Shown here one piece after another: positions 29,871-41,250 of a stretch of DNA of 64,000 bases. The notes below the pieces were generated by a model, which was not told where the DNA came from, ran no database searches, and was given only the letters and a program-made list of their open reading frames with translations. How positions within the stretch are numbered: the first letter of the stretch is position 1; each line of letters starts with the position of its first letter. The translations under genes and the position numbers were made by a program. Origin of the DNA: Mesostigma viride (lineage: Eukaryota; Streptophyta; Mesostigmatophyceae; Mesostigmatales; Mesostigmataceae). The DNA lies in assembly GCA_009746045.1 (NCBI GenBank), contig RPFO01000256.1, forward strand, positions 888,429 through 952,428. The letters run 5' to 3'.

Positions 29871-31997
29871 CCGTAGTGGCTCAAAACACATTGCGAATTA
29901 ATATTTTCGAATGACCCCCCGAAAAGTGCTAAAATAATGCTCCAATTTACCCCGTAAAGTATGAAAACCGGGCAGCGCCGCTACACCTGTTTCTGGCTGC
30001 AGGCCGCGGCGCAGCTAGATGAAGGGGAGCGCCGCGCTTGCCGCGCCGCGCCGCGCCGCGTCGCGCCAGATTGAGAACGCATTCAATTTTGAATTCTAGA
30101 ACGATTTGCATGGTCCAACTAGACAACCTAAGCCGTACTTTAACACAAGTTAGACAAGTACTTTTTGCATTTGGGTATGATCAGGGAGGATACGTCATGA
30201 ATACTCGGGAGGATACGTCATGAATAAGTTACATTTTATTTTGAACATAAAATTTGAGCACTTAATATAATCACTAGGTACTGATTTGGGCCATATTTCT
30301 GATTAGGGCCATGTTGGGTTAATTAACCCTTAGTCGGGAGGACCATTTTTGGCACTTTCAGACCCCTGAAAATGAGAAAAATCATAACTCACAGGCCACA
30401 ACTCCAAATGCCCCCAACCAAGGTGCTAGGAGTATCTACACTTCGAGGGCTTTCAGAATATGCAATAATACCACGGGTTTATCGAAGCATTTGGATGATA
30501 GCTCCAGTCAAACTTGGACAAAAGACGATCTTTTTTCCCCAAGGAAAAGTGAACCCCCACCTAACTTCCCTGGGAGGGTAGGGAACCTCAACAACAACAT
30601 TGGACAACTTAGTTGGATAGTCCAATGGTGCTTTCCTTGGGTCAGACCACCCGGATAACCCATTAGACCTATATAAGGTGCTCATATATGTGTGTGGGTT
30701 ACGCGCGCGTAAACAGCCATCTAAGACATGCAATACAAGAATGCATTATAGCAAGCTATAAAAGATTGCCAAAGGTGCTGGAATACAAACATGTTGCCTA
30801 CCTGCATTAACGAAATGATATGCTCCAAAGAAATGCCATAAACTGGTCACTTGCAGGGCTAATACCCCTCTTTACAGCAGGCATGGAGGCTTGCTGAAAG
30901 GTGCACTAAAAAGCTCGTCAAATATAATGCATGGGAGACGTATTCCGCTGCAAAGGACACGCAAACACGTTGCCATACCTGGCTCGTTCACGTCCTGCCC
31001 GGATTCCACTGGCCGGGACCCTCATATCTCACACATACCATTGCTTTACAGGCATAGGTCGCCATAGCCGCATCATGCATGCATCCTTTATGATTACAAG
31101 GTTGATGCTCCGTTCAAATATTACCTATCAACGCGTCCGCATTCCCAGCAAACGCATCAGCGGACATCCGGTACCAAATCTGGATGCTTGGGCTGGCGCA
31201 GACTGCCCGGCCACGAGGATAAAATGTAAATATGATAAGCGATTACTCATCTGGCACTGACGACCCAGAAGGCAGTATTTTCCTACCTGAATTTTCCCAA
31301 TCCTACAAGTTTGGCCATGCCTGACCTACGAAAATCACGCAAAGTCATTCTGAGCGAGATTCTGAACCGTTTCTAGCCTCGACACGCAAAATTTCCGTGA
31401 GAACGGCATGCTGGCAGCCATATCTAGTTACGCGCGCGCGCGAGTGAAAATTTCCCGCCAAAGTCACGTGATACCTGCTCAATGCACGTTGTAATTACCA
31501 GGCTATGGCGAATATTACCCCCAAACCTATGCGCCACCCTCGTCCCTAAGTGTCCCCGGACCCACCGGACCACTGACATCCGTCACAAGTGGCGCGGCGC
31601 TCACGGCGCGGCTCGAAATTCGACCGTTAGTCAAACTACCCGACAGGTCGGGTAGTTTCCCGACTAAGGGTTAAGAAATAGCACTGATTAGGGCCCTATT
31701 AGCACTCATTAGGGGCCCTATTAGCACTGATTAGGGGCCCTATTAATTAAGATTAGGGCCTTATGTCATACTGGTACTCATTTAATTGTCAGATAGGAGC
31801 TGCGCTTGGTGGGTAATTAATGTACTTGGTAGGTTAGAATCCAAGTCAGACACTGAACTAGGTGCCCTAATATAAACAAGCTCATCCCGGGCTCGAAGTT
31901 TACCTAACACGTGCTGAACTTTCCCCGCAAAGTGTAAAACCATGCAGAAAAACCCTCGAAAAAATATTAATTCGCAATGTGTTTTGAGCCACTACGG
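29871..31997. mobile_element. Non-autonomous DNA transposon with TA target (Tc1/mariner-like)
   Basis: Ends are CCGTAGTGGCTCAAAACACA and its complement; the terminal inverted repeat is identical over about 37 bp. TA flanks each side (29869-29870 and 31998-31999). TA duplication is typical of Tc1/mariner-type elements. No transposase ORF is present. A second transposon lies inside at 30327-31670. The remaining internal sequence holds short tandem copies of TTAGCACTGATTAGGGGCCC at about 31676-31770. Confidence 0.72.
30327..31670. mobile_element. Non-autonomous piggyBac-like element 2 (TTAA target)
   Basis: A 1344-bp insertion between TTAA copies (30323-30326 and 31671-31674). Ends are CCCTTAGTCGGGA and its complement (13 bp). 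It resembles the element at 8773 only in the CCC-T-A start and the TTAA target, so it is a different subfamily. No convincing ORF is seen; the interior is GC-poor to mixed. Confidence 0.75.
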
Positions 31998-32866
31998 TAA
32001 TGTTACAGCGCTCACACACTTGAGGCTTGTACACGCGTTTGCCAAGTCAAGGCAACACACGTGAGGCGGGCTCGCAAGAGATGCCCAATTGGCACTGGCC
32101 TATTCTTTATATACTTGTGCACTGTGCTTGCTAGTCCTGAGCAGCCTAGGAGGCCTGCTCAGTATAATAACACTCCCGGTACAGTATTCACTACCTGTAC
32201 AGCGCCCAGTTCCTATACAGTAGGCCTGCCATACAGGTACAGTGACCACAGAGCACAGTCCACAGTGACTATTGCATCTGCACCTAGGACTAAGCCTGCG
32301 GTACCAACAGACCACAGGTTAAGGTTCCTATTTCCTGCGTACGACGTATTAATCCAATACCGTCGTAGGTTTAGCACCTAATTCCTGTCAGCCCAGGAAT
32401 TACTGTCGACCCCATATGTCGTCGGCAAATATTCACGTCCGACTTAGAAGAACAGCCGGCTCGCGCTCGCGCGCGACCGGGAAGTCGGAACGCCATAACT
32501 TTCTTGATACTTGTCGGAATGAACTCGTTCCGGTGCCGCTGGAATCGCAGAGATATGCCGAATCAGGTACACGCCAATGCGCTTGGCGTTAACTCAATCG
32601 ACAGGCCATCCAAGATACAAAGCACCAACATGTTAACTCGGTTCCACCCCGAGTGGTGTAGGGTTAACCAGCACCAAGCCTGGTGGGAGGATCCCCTAAC
32701 TGCCTGGCACAGAGGCCTTGCCGGGGGGGAACGGCACTAGGCAGGACACACAGAGTAAACAAATCAGTACCAAGGACCAAGAACGACCAATCAACTGGCC
32801 AGAATATGAGGGCGACTCTATATACCGGAGGGACAACACCCTCAGGTCGGGCCTAAGGCCCTCTAT

Positions 32867-34056
32867 CTAGTTGCCATCAGTCTGGTAAGTACCACGCGAG
32901 GCCAGCAGAACATCCAGGTACGCCTGGTAGTGGGCCACATCATCGGCATTGTCATGCCTATCTACAGTGAGGAAAACATCGGCCCACACGCCATCAGGAA
33001 AAAGGCCCAGAAAGGCCCAGTAATACCTATGCTGCGTAAGAACGACCTGGCCACGGGCCCAGTCCAGGAAACCACGGGCAAAGAGGCGTAGGAAAGGCTC
33101 TACCGCGATCAAACAGAGAGCCCGCAGGAGTAGGCGATGGTACCGGATCCGAGGACGCAAACCCGTCGGGAAGAACAGATCTATCAGGGGCTCCACGTTA
33201 GACGGCCACATCCGGATGTGCCGAACCTCACGTGAGCGCCACCGACGAGCGCACTGTCGCGACCCGAACGTCTCTAGGTAGTCGCTAGCCCGAGGGGGAG
33301 GATGGCCACGGGAGTCCAGGCCCTGGCCCGGGATGGGCGCTGGACTACGGGCATCCCACTCCAGGATGGGCTGCAGGAGAACCGAACCGTACGTAGCACC
33401 CGGCACCGCAGGAAACTCGACCGTAAGGGCATCTGAGGCCATAATGCCCAGAGGCGGAGGGTAAGCCCACTGGAAACCACCGTAGGTGTCCAAGTCATTG
33501 TGACGCCTAGCCCAGCGATACAGAACTCGCCGGACCAGGATCTCGCCCTGGAACACAGGATCAGCTAAAATAACCATATCGAAAGGAGGCCGATCAGTCT
33601 CAATGGGTAGGCCACGGTCCCGCGGCGCCCGACACACCTGGGAGAACCCGTAGGACATGGGCGAAATGGCAAGCTCGGCGGAGGCGCGCGGCAGGTCACA
33701 CTGTCGGCAGGCGAGCGCAGACATACCGTACCCAGGGACGGGCGTGTCGCGCGACTCCGGCGTCGCATGTACCACAGAAGGGGCCCGGTCCCGGTCGCCT
33801 TGGGACAACTCCCGGAGGGAATCAGCAGCGCGGATGGCGCGATGATCAAGGCCGCTGGTCCGAACAACCGCAGCCAAAGACCGCGAGGCCGAAGGGGCCG
33901 GAACCGAAACAGGGGTAGGAGCCTGCACAGGCGCAGGCGGCGCCGGTACCACAGGAGGCCGCGACGGACCCGCTGCCGAAGGAGGTCGCGACGGACCCGC
34001 CACTGCAGCTGGCGCTCCGGTCTCCGGTGGAGGCGCACCCTCAGGCCACATGTTGA
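32867..34056 (-). CDS. Gyp1 ORF3, C-terminal part
   Basis: 396 codons from the hAT-like insertion to the stop. The apparent ATG at 34051 is created at the target duplication. Upstream coding sequence resumes at 41606 (PTGPIFN then MWPEG). The Pro/Ala-rich first 80 residues lead to the conserved region shared with the ORF at 2-1291: IETDRPPFDMVILADP, FQWAYPPPLGIM, FGSRQCARRW, REVRHIRMWPSNVE and DWARGQVVLTQHRYYWAFLG. No known domain is recognised. Confidence 0.75.
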
Positions 34057-34159
34057 CCGGGTTGGTCTGTACGCCGTACGAATGCGAAAAAATGCGGGAT
34101 AAAGCATATTTTGGGCCTCCGCGTATTTTACGCGTATTTTACGTCTGACCACGCGGTTT

Positions 34160-36325
34160 GGACTTAGAATTTTTCGGGGGTACCAGCGGGCAGCGGGCAC
34201 TGGCGCGGTGCGCAGGTTCTGGGCGCGGCGCGCTCACTGCACATTTGAGATTTTTACTACTAGAAGTAGATGCGTACAGTTCTTTTCATTAAACGCAAGC
34301 CTTGCAAAATGTTTGGCCGGTAGGAGACAGCTAGGACTAGGTACACATCCCTCATGGCCCAGGTGTTTACCTTACGAGGAAACAAGGCACATCAAGCTGA
34401 CGCGGACGCGTCAGCTTTTCCCCCACCGCCGATTCTTCGAACAACTCTCAGTTCCGGGAACCCCACGACCCATTTTCGTCTCCAGTTCATTCGATTCGTC
34501 GTTACTCGTTTCCCCTCCCCTAACCTTTCTTCCCTTCATTTGCAGCAACTCAATACGATTCAGTCCAGTCTCTCTTTGTGCCCCTACGTGGCATTTTCGC
34601 TTAGTATTCCTTACTTCTCACAGGCCGCTCCCCCCCCCCCGCGCCACTTCCCCTGCGTTTTGCCACCGGAACTACCCGCGCCCAAGCAGAGAGTTGTTTT
34701 TTAATACACTTAACAAGTTTTGCGGGCTTCGCCCGCGACATTGGAGCTCGTTCTTTTTGTGGCCGGTCCCCGGCCAGGGAGCCCGGGCTAGGGATTGCGT
34801 GACACCACGTACCGCCGCCGAGGGCCAGGTGGCGCTAGCCTCGCCAAGGAGCGCGCGCTAGCCTTAGGGTTTCGACCACAAGATTCATGGAGGGTGGCAA
34901 AAGGGTAAAGGAAAAAAACCCGAAGAAAATACCAAATCTAGGATGATCTAAACCCGGAATCCCACGTTTGGTCATGACATGAAGTGTGCCTTGGCGCCTT
35001 AAGTCTACGCAACCAGATTTAGCTGAAGTTGCACAATATGTATCTTTCTACAAAGGGACAACCGCGCAGTGGACGGAGCTCGCGAACTACGTCTTGCGGA
35101 GTTCAACAACAGTAGCTCCAGATTGACTGCTACCCCTGCACGGGAGCGCGATGCGCGCGGGGATTAGTGACCTCGCCAACCCCGCAGACAGCAGGGGAAA
35201 ATCGCTTACAGGCGGTGGAGCAGAGGAAAATCCACGTGTGAGCTTCCTGCGCGTTTGTAACGGGATTTCCTTAACAGAAAGTTTGGTCCAACAGCCCAAA
35301 AGTTTGCGACGGTTATATCTGGAGCTCGCGAACACAGGACATCGCAGAGTTTGGCTCCTGCTGCAATCTGGGCATACGGACCTCTGCCAAATGGCTCATC
35401 TGGCTGTAACGCCCAAAAACCCTCATAATATGGACGCCGTGGTTTGACCTTTTCGTGATTGGTCGCAACGAAATTTCGCGCAGCTCATTCGTCAAGCGGA
35501 CTGTAAGTCGCGCCGCTGAGTGGCTGGAGCCGAAAGCCGTTCGAAAGAGTGTTAGCTAAAATGGTGCCAAGGCTGCGTTTTACAAGCTTTAGTATATATG
35601 TTGATACTCCGTCTGTAATTTCGGGCGTGGCCCGTATTACGGGCGTGGCCCGTAATGGAGGCATGGTTACTCTATTGGTGGTTACTGTCAGAATGCGCTT
35701 TTTATTGGATAGGATGAAAGCTGACTTCAAGGCCTAAAAGAATATCTAAATTTCACGGCCACCCCATGTCAGATGCTCCGTGGCCACCCCATGGAAAAAG
35801 GTGCTTTTTTGGACTTTCTTGGGCTTTCAATCGGACCGCCGAATGAAACAACGGTGCAGATGCAGGCAAATGCTAGCAACGTCGGCTGCAGAAGGAGACG
35901 TATAGGAATAGCCAGGAATTTCAGTATTGTTGACAGTATTGTTGATTTTACGCTCACGAAACGCTGGCTTATTTTCCTGGAGTGCTGGCATGCTGGCCTA
36001 GTTAACTTGCCATGCCCGAAGTCTGAGGCATATTCTGATTAACCATGGGAAAGTTTCCGGTCCCCCCACTGTACTGGCAGCTGAATATTAATGCTGATCC
36101 GCCGGCTTACTTCCCAATTGCTCGGTCGCAGTTTTTCGATGCTCATTTGGGATGCCATGGAAGTCCTTCTGTACTTACGATCTCGGAAGACAGTAGACAC
36201 GGTTTTGCTTGTCTAGTCGATGATCAACCCGCTACAACAAACCGGCGTGTCTCGGAAGCTGCGGATAGCAAATCATAACACAGACTTCTAGGACGTAGTA
36301 GTTCTGTATAGTCTTTTACAAGGAC
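34160..36325 (+). other. Left interior of the hAT-like element, no gene recognised
   Basis: Mixed-composition sequence with only short ORFs. Small features are a homopolymer C run at about 34630 and a duplicated GGGCGTGGCCCGTA near 35625-35655. It may include the upstream region of the glycosyltransferase. No element ends or RNA genes are seen. Confidence 0.5.
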
Positions 36326-37717
36326 ATGGAGAATCACATGGTGTGCTGTCGTGGCGTCTTTGACGCCACCCTCTTCTTGCTGGTGCTAGTGATCAGCCCG
36401 CCCAACTTTATCAAGGACACGCAAGCAGCCCGCCATCATCTGCCCGCACAACTGCCGATGCTCGAGCACCTGAACTTACCTCCCTCGGCAGGGCAGGGGT
36501 GCCCCGCCGGATGCAACCGGCGCGGCCTGTGCACACATGGTCGCTGCGTGTGCGTCGTCGCGTGGTCCGGAGACGACTGCTCCGTGCCCGTCACCTTGCC
36601 CTGCAAGCAGCAGGCGGTCAACTTCACCGGATGGGCGTTCAACATGGCCACCGCCGAGCATGACATGGGGCTGTACCAACGCCAATTCAGTATCCTGACA
36701 GGGGGGGCGGACGCGGCGGGCAAGGCGGACGCGGTGGTGGGCATGTTGCGGGAGCAGTTGATGGTTCCCCCCACGGACCCCCTGATGCGCATCCTGGGCA
36801 AGACGTGCGCGGTAGTGGGCAGCTCCGAGATTCTCCTGTCCTGTGACGTGGGGCAGCAGATCGACGCGCACGACGTGGTCATCCGGCTCAACGATGCGCC
36901 CACTGTGGGTTATGAGCGGAACGTGGGCAGTCGCACCACTCTGCGCTTCCAAGGGACGATGCGCGCGATATTCCGCGAGGGGAACGAGTTCACGATCAAC
37001 TTAAGCCACACGTTCTTGTACAACGGTGGCGGCCGCAACCTGATCGCGTACCCAGAGATCGCGGGCAAATCCGGGTACTACAGCGTGCACCGCGGGTACA
37101 GCAACCTACAGATGTCGTTCGGGTGGAAATCGATCCACGCGGCGCTGCACCTGTGCGGGCAGGTCACACTCTTCGGCTTCTCTGCGGTGGAACAGGGCAA
37201 GCCGCTGCCCACCAACGGCTTCAGCCACTACTACGCCAAGTGGTTTGACTCCAAGGCCTTCTCACTGTACGCGCTGGAGGCGGTCGGGATGGCGCGCAAG
37301 GGGGCGCACAGCAAGCCCAGCCGCGCGTGCGTGCGCAGGCTTGCGCCGGGGCAGACGCGCCCTGCGTTCTGCCTCAACGAGGTGGGCAGCCTGTTGCCGA
37401 CCGAGTCTGTGCCCGAGGTGGCACACCGCTGGTGGACACATGGCAAGCGCAATGAGCTCACGTGGTTCCTGAACGACGCGCGCAACATCGAGGGCTTCCG
37501 AGTGGCTGTCCCGGACGCGCACAAGGGCCGCATGGCCACCGGGTCCCTTCACGAAATCAAGGCCAAGGCATCTCGCTACGGTCTCCCGGTGAACTGCTCG
37601 CTCCCTTGGACCAATCACTGCATCGACGAGGAGGCGGCCTGCACCGCCCAGCTGCCGTCCATGGTGCCCCATGTGCGCCTCGTGTGCTGCGGCGTGGGTA
37701 GCGGTAGCGGGTTGTAG
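36326..37717 (+). CDS. GT29-family (sialyltransferase-like) glycosyltransferase with EGF-like module
   Basis: 463 residues in one exon. A short cytoplasmic tail and one hydrophobic segment (residues 11-27) predict a type II Golgi membrane protein. Residues 59-85 form an EGF-like module (CPAGCNRRGLC..GRCVC..GDDC). The sialyl motif L spans about 161-205: CAVVGSSE, IDAHDVVIRLNDAP and VGSRTT. The motif S equivalent is 266-287 (GWKSIHAALHLCGQVTLFGF), followed by HYYAKW at 301, the site of the conserved His. GT29 enzymes transfer sialic acid from CMP-sialic acid to glycans. In algae and plants the donor may be another sugar, such as a Kdo- or Kdn-like acid, so the substrate is unknown. The frame is intact. 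TGTAA, the green-algal type of polyadenylation signal, occurs about 75 bases after the stop. The gene lies wholly inside the hAT-like element. Confidence 0.85.
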   Translation: MENHMVCCRGVFDATLFLLVLVISPPNFIKDTQAARHHLPAQLPMLEHLNLPPSAGQGCPAGCNRRGLCTHGRCVCVVAWSGDDCSVPVTLPCKQQAVNFTGWAFNMATAEHDMGLYQRQFSILTGGADAAGKADAVVGMLREQLMVPPTDPLMRILGKTCAVVGSSEILLSCDVGQQIDAHDVVIRLNDAPTVGYERNVGSRTTLRFQGTMRAIFREGNEFTINLSHTFLYNGGGRNLIAYPEIAGKSGYYSVHRGYSNLQMSFGWKSIHAALHLCGQVTLFGFSAVEQGKPLPTNGFSHYYAKWFDSKAFSLYALEAVGMARKGAHSKPSRACVRRLAPGQTRPAFCLNEVGSLLPTESVPEVAHRWWTHGKRNELTWFLNDARNIEGFRVAVPDAHKGRMATGSLHEIKAKASRYGLPVNCSLPWTNHCIDEEAACTAQLPSMVPHVRLVCCGVGSGSGL

Positions 37718-38159
37718 AAGCGCCATATAGTCCGTGACATGCGTGCGGTGGCATTGACGATTTGAGTTAGTGAGGAACTTGGCCATGCTTACTTGTAAGA
37801 TTTTTGGACGGACATTGCTAGCCTTGCATCAGCTAACTAGGTTTATGCATCAGCGACTACTTATGCATGAATCGTGGGTAATTTTTTTAAAGACCGGTCG
37901 ACAGGGTGCTTTTGACAAGTGCAGCTCCTGACCAATAACTAATAAACTTGCTCCCAAGGCCTTTGGGCATGACACGCAAGTACTTACTTACCTAATAAGC
38001 ATGCTCTCAAAGGGGCAGGCCACGCTGCCAGGGAGCATGTAACCCTCCAACTCATGAAGTAACATGGATTTGAGTGAAGCCTACCTTATCCTGCCGGTCG
38101 ACCTACCTAAGTGAGCGTGACTCAGCTGCGCTGTGGTCAAGGCTCGTACACACGTGGGT

Positions 38160-39170
38160 GCCTCATTGGGTGGGTGGGTGGGTGGGAGGTCGGGCGGGCA
38201 GGTGGGTGGGCGGGCGGGCGGGCCACGAATGCATGCCGCCCCCCACACACACGCATGGCAGCCCGCCCCGCCCCACATGCCTGCATGCCAGCTCCGCCCC
38301 ACACACACGCATGCATGCCAGGACCCCCGCCAACCCACGCACGCATGGCATCCACGCATGCCAGCTCCCCCCGACACCCGTCACCAACGTACGCATGGCG
38401 TCCCCCCCACACACCCACGCACGCATGCCAGCCTGCCCCGCCCCACATGCGTGCATGGCAGCTCCCCCACACACCCACGCATGCATGCCAGCCCCCCCAC
38501 AAACCCACGCATGCATGCCAGCCACCCCACAAACCCATGCACGCATGCCAGCCACCCCACACCCACGCACGGATGCCAGCCACCCCACGAGCCCACGCAT
38601 GCATGCCAGCCACCCCCCACATGCACGCATGGATGCCAGCCACCCCCCACATGCACGTGCATGCCAGCCACCCCCCACAACCACGTACGCATGCCAGCCC
38701 CCCCCTAAACCCACGCATGTGTGGCAGCTCCCCACCACACCCACGAATGCATGCCGCCCCCCACACACACGCATGGCAACCCGCCCCGCCCCACATGCCT
38801 GCATGCCAGCTCCGCCCCACACGCCTGCATGCCAGCTCCGCCCCACACCCACGCATGCATGCCAGGATCGACCCCCGCCAACCCACGCACGCATGGCATC
38901 CACGCATGCCAGCTCCCCCCGACACTGACGCACCTTATCGCTCCTCATCACTTGCCTCAGTCCCCGCTCGCTGCTTTGCACCCTCAATTGGTTTATCACG
39001 CCTTCCCGCAGTACCCCTGATTGACCAGCGCCCCCCCCCCACGCATGGCAGCCCGCCCCGCCCCACATGCCTGCATGCCAGCTCCGCCCCACACCCACGC
39101 ATGCATGCCAGGACCCCCGCCAACCCACGCACGCATGGCATCCACGCATGCCAGCTCCCCCCGACACTGA
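38160..39170. repeat. G-rich tract and degenerate CACGCATGCATGCCAGCC tandem repeat
   Basis: A (GGTG/GGCG)n tract at 38168-38222 could form a G-quadruplex. It is followed by some 20 degenerate copies of a 20-45 bp unit (CCCACGCATGCATGCCAGC). A block around 38750-38960 is repeated at about 39030-39190. The long ORFs on both strands here, rich in Cys/His/Met, come from the repeat and are not treated as genes. Confidence 0.8.
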
Positions 39171-39197
39171 CGCACCTTATCGCTCCTCATCACTTGC

Positions 39198-39688
39198 CTC
39201 GAGTCGACGGCGCCGTCACCAAGATGCTGCGCCAGGCCCTTAACATCCCCTTTGGTTTGCACATTAGTAATGAGGATTTGTACGCTGATTTGCCCTATGT
39301 TTCCCACATTATTAGGCACAGGCGCCTGGGCCTAGCCGGGCACCTGGCCCGCACAGATCAGGTAGATACATCAGATAGACTAGCTGGCACCAAGCCCGCC
39401 CAGCCTGGGCGATATGTCCTCACCTGGCGTGCCCCCGGCCGCGCGCGGCAGGGCCGCCACCCGTGGACTTTTCGTGATAGACTCGGCATGGACATGTGCT
39501 ACACTAGACGTGACGGGCTCATCCCCGGGCAGCCTCCTGGTTTGTCTGTAATATGGAGGCAGATGGTGCGCAAGGATAGATGGCAAGTAGTGATGAAGGA
39601 GACCACCCCCAAGCCTCCGCTTGTGACCAAGTATGGCATTCATAGCGATTCGGGCCGCGGTGCCCACACCCCTGTAACTAGGACCTAG
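39198..39688 (+). pseudogene. C-terminal fragment of a non-LTR (LINE) reverse transcriptase
   Basis: About 160 residues in frame. The block VSHIIRHRRLGLAGHLART matches the RRxRxxGHxxRM region that follows the RT domain in many LINE ORF2 proteins. The frame then reads RQGRHPWTFRDRLG, like the GRP...W.D segment, and ends with a stop at 39688. No RT core, endonuclease or poly-A tail is seen, only a short ATTA repeat at 39768-39782. It is probably a 5'-truncated copy inside the hAT-like element. Family assignment below LINE level is not possible. Confidence 0.55.
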
Positions 39689-39689
39689 A

Positions 39690-40748
39690 TAGCTTATACC
39701 ATCCATTCCATCCCATGTTCCCCTCCCACTGAGGACTTATGCTCACGTGACGCAGTCACGTGTCTATTAATTAATTAATTAATCACTTGCCTAAGTCCCC
39801 GCTCGCTGCTTTGCACCCTCAACGGGTTTATCACGCCTTCCCGCAGTACCCCTGATTGACGGCTTGCCCCTATTCACGTGCATGTGGCTGCCCTGCTGAT
39901 TGCCGCATCCCCCAACCCCATGCCCCAAGGCTCATGGCTCAAGCCTCATGGCTCATGCCAGCATGTCATGTGCCCCTTGCCGCTCGCCCGCCAGCCTACT
40001 CGTGCGGCATACCCTTGCAACATCCCACCTACTACACTGTCATCGACTTTCAATGCATGTTATATCGCAGTCTGCTCAAGTTGCCCTTTTACTCAATTGC
40101 CTGTGCTGACCCCTCCCCCGCACAGAAATGGCGACAGCCGAGGTCGCTATGCCAGCCATGAGCACTACGGCCGCTGCACGTGATGGTTGTCACGGAGAAA
40201 TCAATTAATACAAAATAAATTCCCATACAATTATGCCCATACAATTGTGCATGTGCAAAGGATTGCTTACCAGCAAATCTCAAATCTGGCTGCCGCAGCA
40301 TGGATCATTTTATTACAATTTATTATTCCACGTGAACGTGAGTGATTTCCTAGTAGTACGACGCGCGATGGACGTGCCTGTGAGGGACGGAGCATGGGAT
40401 CGACGGTGCGGCGGGCCGGCACGAGCGCGCGCGATGGGAAGCCCCCAAAGGAAGGCCGCCGAGCGGCGAGCGTTCGCCCCCCGGCGTAGTGGCCGGGCCG
40501 GTCGGCGGGCTCAACCCGGCCTGCCGAAGCTTTCGGAGGGGGCCTCAGGGCCCCTGGTGGCGTAGTGCGTCCGAACAAGTGGGGGGCCTTGGCTAGGTAC
40601 GGCCACAGGATGCCCGATGGTTTTTAATATGGTTAGATAACAGTGTGCCAGCAAATGCCAGCTGTGCTACTGACGGTGTAATGCAATATAGCGACGACGA
40701 GGCCAGTGCGACTGTGCGACAGTGTGCAGCCATTTTCGATTTGCAGCC
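39690..40748 (+). other. Interior of the hAT-like element, no gene recognised
   Basis: A segment at 39780-39860 repeats 38945-39020 (CACTTGCCT.AGTCCCCGCTCGC to GTACCCCTGATTGAC). The rest, including a GC-rich stretch at 40360-40570, has no supportable gene. Confidence 0.5.
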
Positions 40749-41250
40749 ATGAAGAAGAAAGGGCCTGAATGGGATTTCGTTCTCGAGAAGAAAGAAGCAG
40801 TCACAGATGCTGTTAGTAACAAAACGCAGTTTGTGTCGAATAAGTTCTGCTCATTTTGCAACAAGAAGTTCTCATACGGGGCGGGGGCAATCAGCGTGAA
40901 TATTCCGAGTCCGTGCACACTTTGCCGGAATCGCAGGGGAAGGGATGTTACCCTGCGACAAAATTCCACCGAATATCCGGAGCAGGTTTCTCAGGATGTA
41001 TAACAACAAGTCGCAGCAGTCAGACGCCAAGAAGCAACACAATTTGAACAGGGCAATGGCGGAGATGGGAGGGGCTGCGCCGGCTGACTTGTCGTCGGTT
41101 CCCAGCAAAGGCCAGCTGAGCATCACCAAATGGCTGGTTCCCGTCGACGAGAAAGGTGTCCAGATGCTGGCTGCCGAATTTTTTATCGAGAACGGCATTG
41201 CCTTCAATGCGGTTGTGAGATCCTTGAGAGCATGGTCCGTAGTTGTGTCT
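40749..41250 (+). pseudogene. hAT transposase N-terminal fragment (BED zinc finger)
   Basis: The ATG at 40749 starts KKKGPEWDFVLEKKE and reaches CSFCNKKFSYGAGAI, the first Cys pair of a BED finger. After a frame break near 40880-40905 the protein continues RVRAHFAGIAGEGMLPCDKI and PPNIRSRF. It then runs to AAEFFIENGIAFNAV, all typical of the hAT N-terminal region before the catalytic domain. No catalytic Asp-Asp-Glu/RW region or dimerisation domain follows before the right end at 41597. Either an intron and deletion or simple truncation is possible. It supports hAT membership of 34057-41597. Confidence 0.7.

Larger units (their letters stand above)
2235..32594 (-). mobile_element. Retroelement D/E (minus strand), heavily interrupted
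   Basis: One element in pieces. Its 5' LTR is 29776-32594, followed by ORF1 (28757-29682), gag (27416-28654), integrase (26027-27440), protease-RT-RNase H (21596-23434) and an RNase H sliver (2235-2326). Insertions are a tandem LTR pair (23439-26022, GACA duplication on the coding strand), element B (AGCTG duplication) and gypsy copy A. Across the first two the frame is continuous after removing the insert and one target copy. It is inserted in Gyp1's 3' UTR: the LTR right end AACT is followed by CAATC. The 3' LTR lies left of the window. Confidence 0.85.
29776..32594 (-). repeat. 5' LTR of element D/E, containing nested DNA transposons
   Basis: On the plus strand it starts AGTTAACG and ends CGTTAACT, an 8-bp inverted repeat. 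Without the TA-flanked insertion (29871-31997) it is about 690 bp. It ends in Gyp1's 3' UTR and is followed by CAATC. No second copy is in the window, so its limits rest on the terminal signature and on the break from Gyp1 homology at 32595. Confidence 0.75.

Noticed and set aside
36436-37786. Minus-strand ORFs opposite the glycosyltransferase
   Set aside because: They are shadows of the GC-rich codon pattern of the GT29 gene on the plus strand.
38074-39167. Long Cys/His/Met-rich ORFs on both strands around 38-39 kb
   Set aside because: They are produced by the CACGCATGC-type tandem repeat; composition is repeat-driven and both strands are open, so no gene is supported.
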